A DNA stretch of 64,000 nt from NCBI RefSeq assembly GCF_033449965.1, contig NZ_CP137761.1, forward strand, positions 2,976,001 to 3,040,000, written 5' to 3'. The position numbers and the translations under genes are program-made. Below the pieces are notes generated by a model that did no database searches, was not told where the DNA came from, and saw nothing but the letters and a program-made list of their open reading frames with translations. Of the stretch, positions 8,423 to 17,676 are shown piece by piece (position 1 is the stretch's first letter; each line of letters begins with the position of its first letter). The DNA is from Bacillus sp. T3. Its GTDB lineage: Bacteria > Bacillota > Bacilli > Bacillales > Cytobacillaceae.

Positions 8423-9376
8423 TTACCATTCCACCATGGCGCTTGCGATTCGCTTCACGCCCCTTATCGAGGAAATGTCTTCAACCAGCTTGTGCATCGC
8501 TAAATTTTTCTGTTTCGCCTCGATCATAATATCAAAGTCCTGGTTCAAGACTTTTGCCATTTTTAAAAATGGAACAACAAAATCGAGATTAACAAAATCA
8601 GCATGAGAACGATATGCGGACTCTGATTTTGGGGATGAAAGATGAACCTTCGGCGGAAAAACAGATCCAGACCAGGTATTAAAGATTCTCTCTAGCAAAA
8701 TGTCGAGACCTACATCCCCTTTATTCGCCATATGATGATGGAAATCAAGGACCATTCTCACCCCTTCCCGCTCACAAGCAAGTAGCGTTTCCTCGACATT
8801 ATAGGTTTTATCATCATTTTCTAGTGTGGTGACCTTTTTTATTTGGTTGGGAAGGCGTTGAATATTTTGATGAAAACGCCCAATCGTTTCATTCTTATCA
8901 CCATAAGCACCACCGATATGGATATTCAGGACTCCTTGCTCATTTACCCCCATAGCCTCAAGCATTCTGTAATGAAATTCCATATCTTTAATTGCATTTA
9001 TCGTAACGTCTTCACGTGGACTAGTGAACAGCGTAAACTGATTGGGGTGAAAGCTCGGACGGATGTTAAATCTGTTAATTAGTTCCCCGATTTCCGACCA
9101 TTGTGCTTTAAAAGGGGAAACAAAATCCCACATCACCTCAGGATGTGTAGCTAACGGAACAAGTGAGCTTGAGAAGCGGTACAACTCAATTTCATGAGCA
9201 ATATTATAATGAAGAATTCTTTTTGTATGCTGTAAATTTTCTGCAGTGACAGCTAAAAGCTTTTCGGTTCTCTCATCCTTGGAAAGTGCAGAATACCGAG
9301 CAAAGGTTAAAGACTTTGACGGACTTGCATCCCACAAACCTAATGCATTTGCCACATATCCAAATCGAATTTTCAT
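8423..9376 (-). CDS. uvsE: UV-damage endonuclease UvsE (copy 2)
   Basis: A 317-aa UVDE-family repair endonuclease. It has canonical motifs FHPNQFTLFTSP, LNIHIGGAYG, TLENDDKTYN, VLDFHHHMAN, KVHLSSPKS and DIMIEAKQKN, all consistent with the metal cluster at the mouth of the barrel. A longer frame opens with TTG at 9394, but GAGAGGG overlaps that start and is well spaced from ATG 9376, which gives the usual N-terminus MKIRFGYV. It converges with copy 1, leaving 72 bp between the stops. Confidence 0.9.
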   Translation of the reverse strand: MKIRFGYVANALGLWDASPSKSLTFARYSALSKDERTEKLLAVTAENLQHTKRILHYNIAHEIELYRFSSSLVPLATHPEVMWDFVSPFKAQWSEIGELINRFNIRPSFHPNQFTLFTSPREDVTINAIKDMEFHYRMLEAMGVNEQGVLNIHIGGAYGDKNETIGRFHQNIQRLPNQIKKVTTLENDDKTYNVEETLLACEREGVRMVLDFHHHMANKGDVGLDILLERIFNTWSGSVFPPKVHLSSPKSESAYRSHADFVNLDFVVPFLKMAKVLNQDFDIMIEAKQKNLAMHKLVEDISSIRGVKRIASAMVEW

Positions 9377-9528
9377 TGTATTCTTCCCTCTCAAGTAAAA
9401 GTAATGCTAGCTTCTATATCCTTTTCCAACACAGTCAGGTTTGATACATCTAATTTCTCCCTAATGAAACATGGCAAAATCTAATAAAGGTTGGCGCAAG
9501 CACCATTCATACATATTTCCTTTACATA

Positions 9529-9565
9529 AGAAAAGCCCTAGTTCTTTCATTGAACTAGAGCTTTG
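9529..9565 (-). terminator. Terminator downstream of ribU
   Basis: The stem AGCTCTAGTTC/GAACTAGGGCT on the minus strand has a 7-base loop and a short T-run, just after the ribU stop. Confidence 0.8.
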
Positions 9566-9580
9566 CTTTATTTATCCTCA

Positions 9581-10159
9581 TTATTTAAATGCAACACTCT
9601 GCTTATTCAGCCATGCTCCCATTTTCGTGAACATAAGCATAAACAGAACAGACATCGCAACCCCTTTAATAAAATTAAACGGCAGGATACCAGCTACTAT
9701 ATACTGACGGATTTCTGCCCCATTCATTGCTGGCATATTTAAGAAATAAGTGTATGCCGGTAAAATGACGAGATAGTTCAGAACACTCATAACTACGGCC
9801 ATAATGCTTGTTCCAAGAACAAGTGCTAAAGTCATGCCTTTTTTTGATTTAAGTTTTGTATAAACATAATAAGTCGGTAAAATATATAAAATCCCAGCAA
9901 GGAAGTTAGCAATGTGTCCTACCGGAACCCCTGTTTCACTGCCTTTAATAAAATAGTCAAGAATGTTTTTCATTAATTCAATTAGTACGCCAGCCATTGG
10001 TCCAAGGATAATTGCACCAATTAGAGCTGGAATATCACTGAAGTCAATTTTTAAAAACGCTGGAAATGGTGGTACAGGGAAATTCAAAAACATCAAAATG
10101 TACGAGATACTGCTTAGCATGGCAATTGAAACTAACGCTCTTACTTTGTTCTTTTTCAT
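9581..10159 (-). CDS. ribU: Riboflavin transporter RibU (ECF S component)
   Basis: A 192-aa, six-helix membrane protein that binds riboflavin and partners with the shared ECF energy module for uptake. The N-terminus MKKNKVRALVSIAML and the segment FLKIDFSDIPALIGAI with the following GPMAGVLIELMKN are family hallmarks. An FMN riboswitch with its own terminator precedes it, so it should be shut off by FMN. The RBS is AGGAGAAAGAAG before the ATG. Confidence 0.93.
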   Translation of the reverse strand: MKKNKVRALVSIAMLSSISYILMFLNFPVPPFPAFLKIDFSDIPALIGAIILGPMAGVLIELMKNILDYFIKGSETGVPVGHIANFLAGILYILPTYYVYTKLKSKKGMTLALVLGTSIMAVVMSVLNYLVILPAYTYFLNMPAMNGAEIRQYIVAGILPFNFIKGVAMSVLFMLMFTKMGAWLNKQSVAFK

Positions 10160-10235
10160 TCTTCTTTCTCCTCCATTTTAGGATCCATCATTCCTAGAAG
10201 GGAAGATTTAGTTAGCTACCAACCTTTCATTCCAT

Positions 10236-10266
10236 TAAAAAACCCCAAGTTATGATTAACTTGAGG
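10236..10266 (-). terminator. Riboswitch expression-platform terminator for ribU
   Basis: The minus-strand stem CCTCAAGTTA/ATAACTTGGGG is followed by TTTTTT and lies between the FMN aptamer and ribU, the expected attenuator position. Confidence 0.85.
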
Positions 10267-10330
10267 GAGAATGAATTCGAAGGTATACTTAATAAACGTC
10301 TAATATTCACCTTAAACGCCACTAAACCTC

Positions 10331-10458
10331 CATCTTCTCCCATCCAGACTATACTGTCGGCTTTGGAATCTCACCAAATCCTGCCTAAAAAAGGCTCACG
10401 GGCTTAGAGAATTTCTTCTCAACACCGTCGGTCGGGAATTACACCCTGCCCCGAAGAT
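10331..10458 (-). promoter_or_regulatory. FMN riboswitch (RFN element)
   Basis: Read on the minus strand it shows the conserved RFN blocks in order: ATCTTCGGGGCAGGGTG, TTCCCGACCGACGGT, AGCCCGTGAGCC, GGTGAGATTCC, CCGACAGTATAGTCTGGATG and GGAGAAGATG. Ligand binding is expected to favour the downstream terminator and lower ribU expression. Confidence 0.97.
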
Positions 10459-10482
10459 AGATACTATTTTTTTTATAAATCA

Positions 10483-10511
10483 ATTATAATCGAATTACAT
10501 TAGATTGTGAA
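10483..10511 (-). promoter_or_regulatory. Promoter of the riboswitch-ribU transcript
   Basis: On the minus strand TTCACA (10506-10511) and TATAAT (10483-10488) are separated by exactly 17 bases, placing the start about 18 bases before the aptamer. The rest of the 10512-10735 gap shows no gene. Confidence 0.75.
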
Positions 10512-10747
10512 CTAAAATGCAATGTATATTTTTATAAACCCTATAAATTCATATTAATGTAATAATTTCATTCTATTTTTTTCTTTTCATATTATTTCAC
10601 AGGATTTTTCTAGTCCCGGGTAGAATGTTATAAAAAACACTACATTATTGCTTACTTTCGGATCCTCCACTCCTCCTGCAAATCTATAAAACTCCCTTTT
10701 ATCTAATCATTCCATTTAGAAAAATAGCTCAAAATGAGGTGTTATAT

Positions 10748-11689
10748 TTGGAAAGGAAAGCTTACTTTACCTTAGAAAATTCCCTATTCTATCGGAGTCT
10801 TTTCTTTAATTTCTTAATCACCGTACCTATTCTTACATTGTGGTCAGCTGAATTTAATTTTATGTATATCTTGATTGTTATTTTTTTCGGGATTGGTTTT
10901 TCAACTAAATCAACATGGTTCAAGGTCATTATTAGTTCCACTATTGCATGCTTTAGAGCCTTTTCTAGTGGAGGCTTCGATCATCCAACAGCCTTTTTCG
11001 CCCTTCTGCTTATTTATACCTTCGTTACCTTCCTTTCCGCAGCAGTTACCAATCAATACATTATCCAAAAAAGAAATGAAACGGAACTTATCATGACCCT
11101 TTCAAAGCTACTCGATTCAAGGGACAAATATACAGCTAATCATTCAGAGAATGTTGCTAGCTATTCTTTAAAAATCGCAAAAAAAATGGGCCTATCAAAA
11201 TATCAATGTAAAGCGATTTATATCGGTGGCTTGTTGCACGATACAGGAAAAATTGGGGTCCCTGAATCGGTACTGATAAAGCCAGCAAAACTAACAGCAA
11301 ATGAATACGAAATCATTAAAACCCACCCTGTTATTGGATATGAAACATTAAAGCCGATTTCCTTTATCCGTGAGTTAGGGGTTTTAGAAATGATTTTATA
11401 CCACCATGAACGATTTGATGGCAAAGGTTACCCTTTTGGATTAAAAGGGGAAGAGATTCCCCTCCCTGCTCGAATCATGGCCATTGCCGATTCATTTGAT
11501 GCAATGACTTCTAGTCGTGTGTATCGAGATGGTTTGGGAATTGACTACGCCTTAACTGAAATAGAAATAAATAAAGGCAAGCAATTTGATCCAGAAATTG
11601 CGGAGGTTTTTTTAAGGATAATGAACCAAGAGAAATATTCCCTTGGTCAGGAAGTCATTCAATCAGCCAAAAAAATCATTAAGTTTTAG
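10748..11689 (+). CDS. Membrane HD-GYP domain phosphodiesterase-like protein
   Basis: The first ~100 residues hold hydrophobic spans, and the rest is an HD-GYP domain that usually hydrolyses cyclic di-GMP. Visible motifs are HSENVASYS, GGLLHDTGKIGVPE near residue 163, HP in the following helix, HHERFDGKGYPFG near 218, and AIADSFDAMTS. The GYP motif is complete, so an active enzyme is likely. A GTG at 10739 is possible, but GAGGTG at 10736-10741 is ideally spaced for TTG 10748. It overlaps the convergent SIMPL gene by 11 bp at the 3' ends. Confidence 0.85.
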   Translation: MERKAYFTLENSLFYRSLFFNFLITVPILTLWSAEFNFMYILIVIFFGIGFSTKSTWFKVIISSTIACFRAFSSGGFDHPTAFFALLLIYTFVTFLSAAVTNQYIIQKRNETELIMTLSKLLDSRDKYTANHSENVASYSLKIAKKMGLSKYQCKAIYIGGLLHDTGKIGVPESVLIKPAKLTANEYEIIKTHPVIGYETLKPISFIRELGVLEMILYHHERFDGKGYPFGLKGEEIPLPARIMAIADSFDAMTSSRVYRDGLGIDYALTEIEINKGKQFDPEIAEVFLRIMNQEKYSLGQEVIQSAKKIIKF

Positions 11690-12398
11690 TATAGTATTTG
11701 AATTCAGCTTTAACATTGGCTACAATCCTAAACTCACCTTTTTGAATGGGCGGTACTCCCGCTTCAGCTGTAGCAGCTAATTTATATGAAAATACTGGGA
11801 AAATCCGGTCCTGTGGTTCGGGTTCTTCAACGATTTTGATTGGAGTTTTATTCAAGTTCGTCCCAATGGTAGTAGAAATCGTTACCGCTTTTTCAATTGC
11901 ATCATGCAAAGCTCTTTTCAATGCTTCTCGATAATACCCTTCTGGGTTTGATACAAAAAACTGGACATTCCCGCCTCTGTTCGCCCCAGCTTTTAATGCT
12001 TGATCATAAACCAATCCAACCTTTGCAATATCCTTTACCGTAACCTCCAATTGATGTTCAACCTGATAAGCCCTTAGCACTGATTTTCCATCAATATAAT
12101 CATATTGTGGTTGAATCGAATATACATTCGTTCTAATATCGCTATCACCGATTCCTAACTGCTTTAGTCCATTGATAACACGTGTAGAAATCATTGCGTT
12201 TTCTTGCTGTGCATTTTCGACATCAATATTTTCCGTAACGACACCAACTGTTAATTTTGCTTGATCAGGTCTTGCTGTGATTTCTCCCTTGCCATTTACC
12301 GTCATTTTATTGTGATGATTTATTTGATCTATATATTGGTGATGTCTATTTTGATTCGTATAGGGTTCACCTATGTTTGAATAGTAAGGATAATACAT
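11679..12398 (-). CDS. SIMPL (DUF541) domain protein
   Basis: About 239 aa. The core from KMTVNGKGEITARPDQAKL onward matches the SIMPL/DUF541 family (BP26-like oligomeric proteins of unclear role). The N-terminal 35 residues are Tyr/Asn/His-rich. No signal peptide is seen, unlike many family members. An upstream in-frame ATG at 12410 lacks an RBS; ATG 12398 has only a weak GGGGA. The choice is uncertain. Confidence 0.75.
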   Translation of the reverse strand: MYYPYYSNIGEPYTNQNRHHQYIDQINHHNKMTVNGKGEITARPDQAKLTVGVVTENIDVENAQQENAMISTRVINGLKQLGIGDSDIRTNVYSIQPQYDYIDGKSVLRAYQVEHQLEVTVKDIAKVGLVYDQALKAGANRGGNVQFFVSNPEGYYREALKRALHDAIEKAVTISTTIGTNLNKTPIKIVEEPEPQDRIFPVFSYKLAATAEAGVPPIQKGEFRIVANVKAEFKYYTKT

Positions 12399-12603
12399 AA
12401 AAATCCCCATTTCTGTTCTAACCTTTTTATTATTAGTCTATGAAAGGATGCAGAGCAGCATTCTATTAAGTCATTATTGACTAATAAACCACCAATTTTC
12501 TTTATTTATCGACAAATAATTGTATGTATTTGATAAAAAAGTATATAGATTCTAATGAATATATGGTATGATTTGTCTACCATTTACTTTATTTATTCAT
12601 GTA

Positions 12604-12635
12604 CCCCGCTCTATAGATGAGCGGGGATTTTTTTT
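12604..12635 (+). terminator. Orphan plus-strand terminator
   Basis: The stem CCCCGCT/AGCGGGG is followed by ATTTTTTTT on the plus strand. The genes on both sides are on the minus strand, so it must serve an unannotated plus-strand transcript. TTGATA at 12530 and TCTAAT at 12551 (15-base gap) are a weak promoter candidate for a short RNA. Confidence 0.65.
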
Positions 12636-12658
12636 GCCCTATTCCATAACAGGAAAAT

Positions 12659-13570
12659 CTAAGCTTGACTACCCTCAGAATTATACTTATTTCTTACTTG
12701 ATTAGCCCATTTGTATAGTGCTGCATTCCACTGATAGCTGTTAAAAAACTCCTCCACTGAAGAAGCTTCCGAATGCCAAATGATGGGACTAAATGGTACG
12801 ACGGAACCAACACCGTCCCAAACACCACCTGCTTTTAATGTCATTGTATCTTGCATAACGAGTAGCAATGGATGACCTTTTTGATAAGCCATTGCTGGCT
12901 CGAATTGAGAAAATGGTGTATACGGCTCACCATATGATGTTTGTGTTTGCTCTAATAATACTGCTATAGTACCGAAGCTGGACTTAATGATATTTGAAAT
13001 ATTTTCCAATCTTGTATCGGGGTATTGAGTTGAATTGGTTAATGTTCTAGGCAATAGAAGCACTCTCTTTAGTTCTTTAAATAATTGAAGGATGAATTGT
13101 TGTTCCTGTGACAGTGGTGGAGGATCATCTGGTCCTAGCGAAGTAAGATTTTGATGACTAAAAAAGACTGGAATTTTAAATAATACACTACCTGCTTCAT
13201 TAAGATCGAGAATGTCTTGTTCAAGTTGCTGTACATCTACATCTATACTTGTCTTAGCAGATAGCAAATTTTGATTGACTATTACTTCTTTCTCGTCTGT
13301 TAACTCAGGACTATTCCATGTCATGGCCTGTTGCGTTATTTTTTGAGGATGAGTTTGCATTTGTCGTGTTTTATTTACTAAAGGAACTTTTTTTCCTGAT
13401 TGTTGATTCATATGATTCATATTATCTGCTCCTAATGGTTTAACTACACTCTCCTGACCAGTATTTTGATCGGGTTCCGCTTGTTTATTTTCTGATTTAA
13501 GTCTTTGTTTCTTTAAAAATTCCTTACCTTCCTGTTGTAGTTGTGAAATTTTCACCTTTTTCACACTCAT
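12659..13570 (-). CDS. Unrecognised protein, possible TIR / deoxyribosyltransferase-like C-terminal domain
   Basis: I do not recognise this gene by name. The start is ATG 13570, 8 bases after GGAGG. Residues 1-110 are Gln/Asn/Lys-rich and look disordered. The C-terminal ~190 residues look folded: a strand IPVFFSHQ, then QEQQFILQLFKELKR, then RLENISNIIKSSFGTIAVLLE, then PFSQFEPAMAYQKGHPLLLVM. This strand-helix order, with a Glu in a helix followed by a conserved hydrophobic strand, resembles TIR-like and nucleoside deoxyribosyltransferase folds, in which that Glu is catalytic. This is inference from pattern only. It stands alone, with its own RBS and no partner gene. Confidence 0.5.
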   Translation of the reverse strand: MSVKKVKISQLQQEGKEFLKKQRLKSENKQAEPDQNTGQESVVKPLGADNMNHMNQQSGKKVPLVNKTRQMQTHPQKITQQAMTWNSPELTDEKEVIVNQNLLSAKTSIDVDVQQLEQDILDLNEAGSVLFKIPVFFSHQNLTSLGPDDPPPLSQEQQFILQLFKELKRVLLLPRTLTNSTQYPDTRLENISNIIKSSFGTIAVLLEQTQTSYGEPYTPFSQFEPAMAYQKGHPLLLVMQDTMTLKAGGVWDGVGSVVPFSPIIWHSEASSVEEFFNSYQWNAALYKWANQVRNKYNSEGSQA

Positions 13571-13710
13571 AGACATCGCCTCCATATATAAGAGTATTCA
13601 AAAGAAAGTAGCAATGATTGGATAAATAGCCTAATGTTTGTACTTTATACCTATTTCTCATTTAAAAATTTCCGATAGAAGTTTTAGTTGAAGGCTTCTA
13701 TTGGTCCAAA

Positions 13711-13747
13711 AAAAATGACTTAAAGCTGTTCGCTTAAGTCATTTTTT
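13711..13747 (-). terminator. Terminator downstream of cysI
   Basis: AAATGACTTAAAGC and GCTTAAGTCATTT pair around a short loop, with A- and T-runs on both sides, so it can work in both directions between cysI and the unrecognised gene. Confidence 0.85.
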
Positions 13748-13760
13748 CCTTTATTTCAAC

Positions 13761-15479
13761 TTATTCATGAAAATTTGTACCATCTGTTGTCGCTTTAATA
13801 ATCCCCGCACGGATGACGAAATCACCAAAATGCTCGCCTTCTTCACGTTCTTTTGCATAACGCGGAAGAATTTGGCCTAATTCTTTTAATATTTCAGCTT
13901 CACCGATGTTTTCACGGTACATTTTGCTAAGACGGCTACCGTCATGAGCAGCACCTAAATACATATTGTATTTTCCTGGTGCCTTGCCAATGAAACCTAT
14001 CTCTCCGAGTGCATGACGTGCACAGCCGTTCGGACAGCCGGTCATTCGAATAGTGATTTCTTTATCTCCAAGACCATTATCATTGACAATTTCCTCAATC
14101 TTCCCAATTAAGGTCGGTAAATAGCGTTCAGCTTCTGCCATTGCTAATCCACATGTTGGTAGCGCAACACATGCGATAGAAGAACGACGAAGTGCTGAAT
14201 AGTGTGCCCCATCTGTTAATCCGTATTTTTCAATTAACTCATTAATTTTCTTTTTCTTCTGACTCGATACATTCGCAATAATGACATTTTGATTAGAGGT
14301 TAAATGAAATTCTCCACTATGAACCTTTGCAATTTCACTTAAGCCTGTCTTTAGCTTATAATCATCAAAATCAGCGACACGTCCGCCTTCGATAAACAAA
14401 GTGAAATGCCATTTTCCTTGGACACCCTTTACCCAGCCATAACGATCACCATTATGGTCAAAGTGGAAGGATTTTGCTTCATCCAGGCTCCAACCTAGTC
14501 GATTTTCCAATTCTGCCTTCACATTTTCTAGCCCAAGTCGGTCTACTGTGTATTTAAAACGTGCATTTTTCCGAACGGAACGGTTCCCGTAATCACGTTG
14601 AATCGTAATGACCTTTTCTGCCACTTCATATAACTGGTTCGGTTTAACAAAGCCGATCACTTTACCCAACTGTGGATAAGTCGCAGTATCTCCGTGGGAC
14701 ATACCCATTCCTCCACCGATGGAAACGTTAAAGCCAATTAGCTTTTCATCTTCGACAATGGCAATGAACCCTAAGTCTTGAGAGAAAACATCTATGTCAT
14801 TATGTGGTGGGACCGCAATACCTATTTTAAATTTACGTGGCAAATAAAGCGGTCCATACATTGGCTCGACTTCTTCAACCTCAGGAGTGCCGGCAACCTT
14901 TTCTTCATCGAGCCAAATTTCATGATAGGCTCTGGTGCGTGGTAATAAATCATTACTCAATTTTTTTGACCATTCATATACTTCAGCATGAATTTCTGAT
15001 TGATATGGATTTGACGCACACATAACGTTCCGGTTTACATCTCCACAGGCTGCAATGGTGTCCATTAAAGCAGAATTAATTTCTTGAATCGTGCTTTTCA
15101 TGTTCCATTTTAAAATCCCATGCATTTGGAAAGTTTCACGAGTTGTAAGCTTCAAAGTTCCATTCCCATATTTATCAGCAAGCTCATCCATTACTAACCA
15201 TTGATTTGGAGTAGCCACACCGCCTGGTAATCGGACACGTAGCATAAATTGATAAGCCGGCTCAAGCTTTTGCTTCGCACGTTCGTTGCGAAGATCACGA
15301 TCGTCCTGTAAATAACTACCATGATGCTTCATTAAACGGTTATCATCCTCAGGAATACCTGCGCTTATACGGTCAAGCATTACTTCTTTTAGAGTACCGC
15401 GTAAATAGTTACTTCTTTCTTTAATATCTTCAACATCACTTGGTGGGCCGTCCGGCGCTTTTAGTATTTGGTTCACCAT
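13761..15479 (-). CDS. cysI: Assimilatory sulfite reductase, hemoprotein (beta) subunit
   Basis: Reduces sulfite to sulfide with electrons from CysJ. The 572-aa protein carries the siroheme/4Fe-4S ligands CVALPTC (C-x5-C, near residue 438) and CPNGC (C-x3-C, near 484). It also has the substrate-pocket segments LTTRETFQMHG and the two duplicated ferredoxin-like lobes. The RBS AAAGGAG precedes the ATG. It starts 26 bp after cysJ and is surely co-transcribed. Length and motifs are complete. Confidence 0.96.
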   Translation of the reverse strand: MVNQILKAPDGPPSDVEDIKERSNYLRGTLKEVMLDRISAGIPEDDNRLMKHHGSYLQDDRDLRNERAKQKLEPAYQFMLRVRLPGGVATPNQWLVMDELADKYGNGTLKLTTRETFQMHGILKWNMKSTIQEINSALMDTIAACGDVNRNVMCASNPYQSEIHAEVYEWSKKLSNDLLPRTRAYHEIWLDEEKVAGTPEVEEVEPMYGPLYLPRKFKIGIAVPPHNDIDVFSQDLGFIAIVEDEKLIGFNVSIGGGMGMSHGDTATYPQLGKVIGFVKPNQLYEVAEKVITIQRDYGNRSVRKNARFKYTVDRLGLENVKAELENRLGWSLDEAKSFHFDHNGDRYGWVKGVQGKWHFTLFIEGGRVADFDDYKLKTGLSEIAKVHSGEFHLTSNQNVIIANVSSQKKKKINELIEKYGLTDGAHYSALRRSSIACVALPTCGLAMAEAERYLPTLIGKIEEIVNDNGLGDKEITIRMTGCPNGCARHALGEIGFIGKAPGKYNMYLGAAHDGSRLSKMYRENIGEAEILKELGQILPRYAKEREEGEHFGDFVIRAGIIKATTDGTNFHE

Positions 15480-15505
15480 TTGAAAAACTCCTTTCAGTCC
15501 AAAAA

Positions 15506-17338
15506 TCAGTATACATCACGCTGATATCGTTTTTGTTTTTGCAAATCGGAGAGATATGCCTCTGCTTTGTCACGGCTCATGCCGCCTTCATTTTCAATTA
15601 TATCGATAAGAGTGTTTTGAACATCTTTTGCCATATTGTTCTTATCACCACAAATGTAAATATAGGCACCTTCTTTAATCCATTCAAACACTTCATGGCT
15701 ATGCTCTTTAAGACGATGTTGAACATACACTTTTTCAGCATTATCCCGAGAAAAAGCTACATCCATTTTTGTTAACACGCCGTCCTTAATCCACTTTTGC
15801 CACTCAGTTTGATATAGGAAATCAGTAACAAAATGCTGATCACCAAAGAACATCCATGATTTACCTTGTGCCCCTGTTTCTTCACGCTCTTGCATAAAGG
15901 AACGGAATGGAGCAACACCTGTTCCAGGTCCGACCATAATGATAGGCGTATCAGGATTTTCAGGAAGCTTAAAATTAGAGTTTGATTGGATGAAAATTGG
16001 TAATGTATCGCCAGGCTGCAGACGTTCTGCACAAAGAATCGAGCAAACCCCTTTACGCTCCCGGCCATTTGTTTCGAAACGAACTGCACCAATTGTTAAG
16101 TGTACTTCATCAGGATTTGCTGCAATACTGCTTGAAATCGAATAAAGGCGTGGTGGCAGCTTTCGAAGCAAACCTACAAAATCCTGAGCAGGAACATCCC
16201 ATGGGCCAAATTCCTGAACTAAATCAAGTAGGTCTCGCCCATTAACATATGCTTTAACTTCATCGTTCCCCTTGGCTATTAGCGCGCGAATTTCTTCGCT
16301 GCCAGTTAACTCGGCAATCTTATCAAGAAGTGATCTCGTTAAAACGGTAATTTCAAAGTGAAGGGTTAACGCATCTTTCAGCGGTGCTAATTCACCTTCT
16401 TTATTAATCGTAACAAGTTCTTCGGGATTCCATTTTAACTGGTCTAGTAGTGCATTCACTAATTCCGGATCGTTCTCTGGGTAAACCCCTAAGCTATCTC
16501 CAGGTTTATAAGTAAGTCCTGACCCTTCTAATGAAAGCTCTAGATGGCGAGTTTCTTTATTTGAGCCACGACCATTTAAGTTTAGATTCTCTAATACTTC
16601 TGCTCTAAATGGATTCTTTCTTGAATAAACGATATCATTTGTTTCACTTGAAGTTACTTGAACGGATGCTTGACTTTCAGTCGATGCTGCATTATCTTGT
16701 ACATCAGTTAAGCTATTTATGACTCCAGTAAGCCACTCTGCTGCAGGTTCTTCAAAATCAAGATCGCAATCAAAGCGCGGGTAAAGTCTTGTACCACCAA
16801 GCTCTGCTAGGCGAACATCAAATTCTTTACCAGTTTGACAGAAAAATTCATATGAGCTATCACCAATAGCCAAAACCGAGAAATGTAAATCTTCCAGTTT
16901 AGGTGCTCTTTTTCCATGTAAGAATTCATGGAAAGCAAGTGCGTTATCAGGCGGCTCTCCTTCACCATGCGTGCTAGCGACAATCAGAAGGTTTTTCACC
17001 TTTTTCAAATTACTCGGCTTAAAATCGCTCATTGATGCAACAGTGGGCTTGAAACCTTTATCGGAAAGGGTTTTTCCAGCTTTCTCTGCAAGACGCTGAG
17101 CATTGCCAGTTTGTGATCCATATAGGATGGTTATTTCTTTAGAAACGGCTGGAGCAGCTTGTTTTGATGCTCCTTGTTCAACTGGTGTACCTTGCGCTGC
17201 AAGGACTGTCGTGTTAACAGACGCAGCTAAGTATCCACTCAGCCAAACTTTTTGTGATTCTGTTAAGGTCGGCAGAATGCGATTAAGGAGCTCTGCCTGC
17301 TCCTGATTGAACGGACTGTTCATAACCTGTAATTGCAA
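15506..17338 (-). CDS. cysJ: Sulfite reductase [NADPH] flavoprotein (alpha) subunit
   Basis: Passes electrons from NADPH via FAD and FMN to CysI. Domains in order: flavodoxin (ITILYGSQTGNAQRLAEKAG near residue 75), FAD-binding with RLYSISSS, and NADPH-binding with MVGPGTGVAPFRSFMQER and the C-terminal aromatic tail (ends DVY). GAGGTGG lies 6 bases before TTG 17338, giving the N-terminus MQLQVMNSPFNQEQAE, as in B. subtilis CysJ. The longer GTG start at 17353 overlaps that RBS. It is the first gene of cysJI, divergent from the LysR regulator. Confidence 0.96.
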   Translation of the reverse strand: MQLQVMNSPFNQEQAELLNRILPTLTESQKVWLSGYLAASVNTTVLAAQGTPVEQGASKQAAPAVSKEITILYGSQTGNAQRLAEKAGKTLSDKGFKPTVASMSDFKPSNLKKVKNLLIVASTHGEGEPPDNALAFHEFLHGKRAPKLEDLHFSVLAIGDSSYEFFCQTGKEFDVRLAELGGTRLYPRFDCDLDFEEPAAEWLTGVINSLTDVQDNAASTESQASVQVTSSETNDIVYSRKNPFRAEVLENLNLNGRGSNKETRHLELSLEGSGLTYKPGDSLGVYPENDPELVNALLDQLKWNPEELVTINKEGELAPLKDALTLHFEITVLTRSLLDKIAELTGSEEIRALIAKGNDEVKAYVNGRDLLDLVQEFGPWDVPAQDFVGLLRKLPPRLYSISSSIAANPDEVHLTIGAVRFETNGRERKGVCSILCAERLQPGDTLPIFIQSNSNFKLPENPDTPIIMVGPGTGVAPFRSFMQEREETGAQGKSWMFFGDQHFVTDFLYQTEWQKWIKDGVLTKMDVAFSRDNAEKVYVQHRLKEHSHEVFEWIKEGAYIYICGDKNNMAKDVQNTLIDIIENEGGMSRDKAEAYLSDLQKQKRYQRDVY

Positions 17339-17622
17339 CAGTATCCACCTCACATAGGATTATAAAATTATCGTGCTTCATTTTACATTTTTCATTACTT
17401 TTCTTATTCTCTTACGAATTGCTAACTCGCCAATGATGAGTGCTAGTATGATAATTTAATATTATCTATATTATTCCGATATTTCAAGTCGGTTTTTAAA
17501 TAAAATTATTTAATAAAATTAAATTATCCAAATTTTTGTCGTAATCGTTCCCTTTCTCACCCTTGTCTTCCAAATATTATTATAGTTTGAACTTTACCGC
17601 ATGGCAAAGCATTAGTAAAATA

Positions 17623-17650
17623 AATATTAATGATTATAACTATTAATATT
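17623..17650. promoter_or_regulatory. Palindromic operator between cysJ and cysL
   Basis: Perfect 9-bp arms AATATTAAT (17623-17631) and ATTAATATT (17642-17650) around a 10-base spacer. It lies just before the regulator start in the 338-bp divergent region (17339-17676). LysR regulators bind AT-rich dyads of this size, so it is a good candidate for autoregulation. A more cysJ-proximal site was not clear. Confidence 0.55.
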
Positions 17651-17676
17651 CCTAATAATTAAAGGAGCCGATCTTT

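Noticed and set aside
12659..13570. A complete Thoeris-like defence system
   Set aside because: Only one possible TIR-like protein is present; the neighbours are SIMPL and cysI, with no effector or sensor gene.
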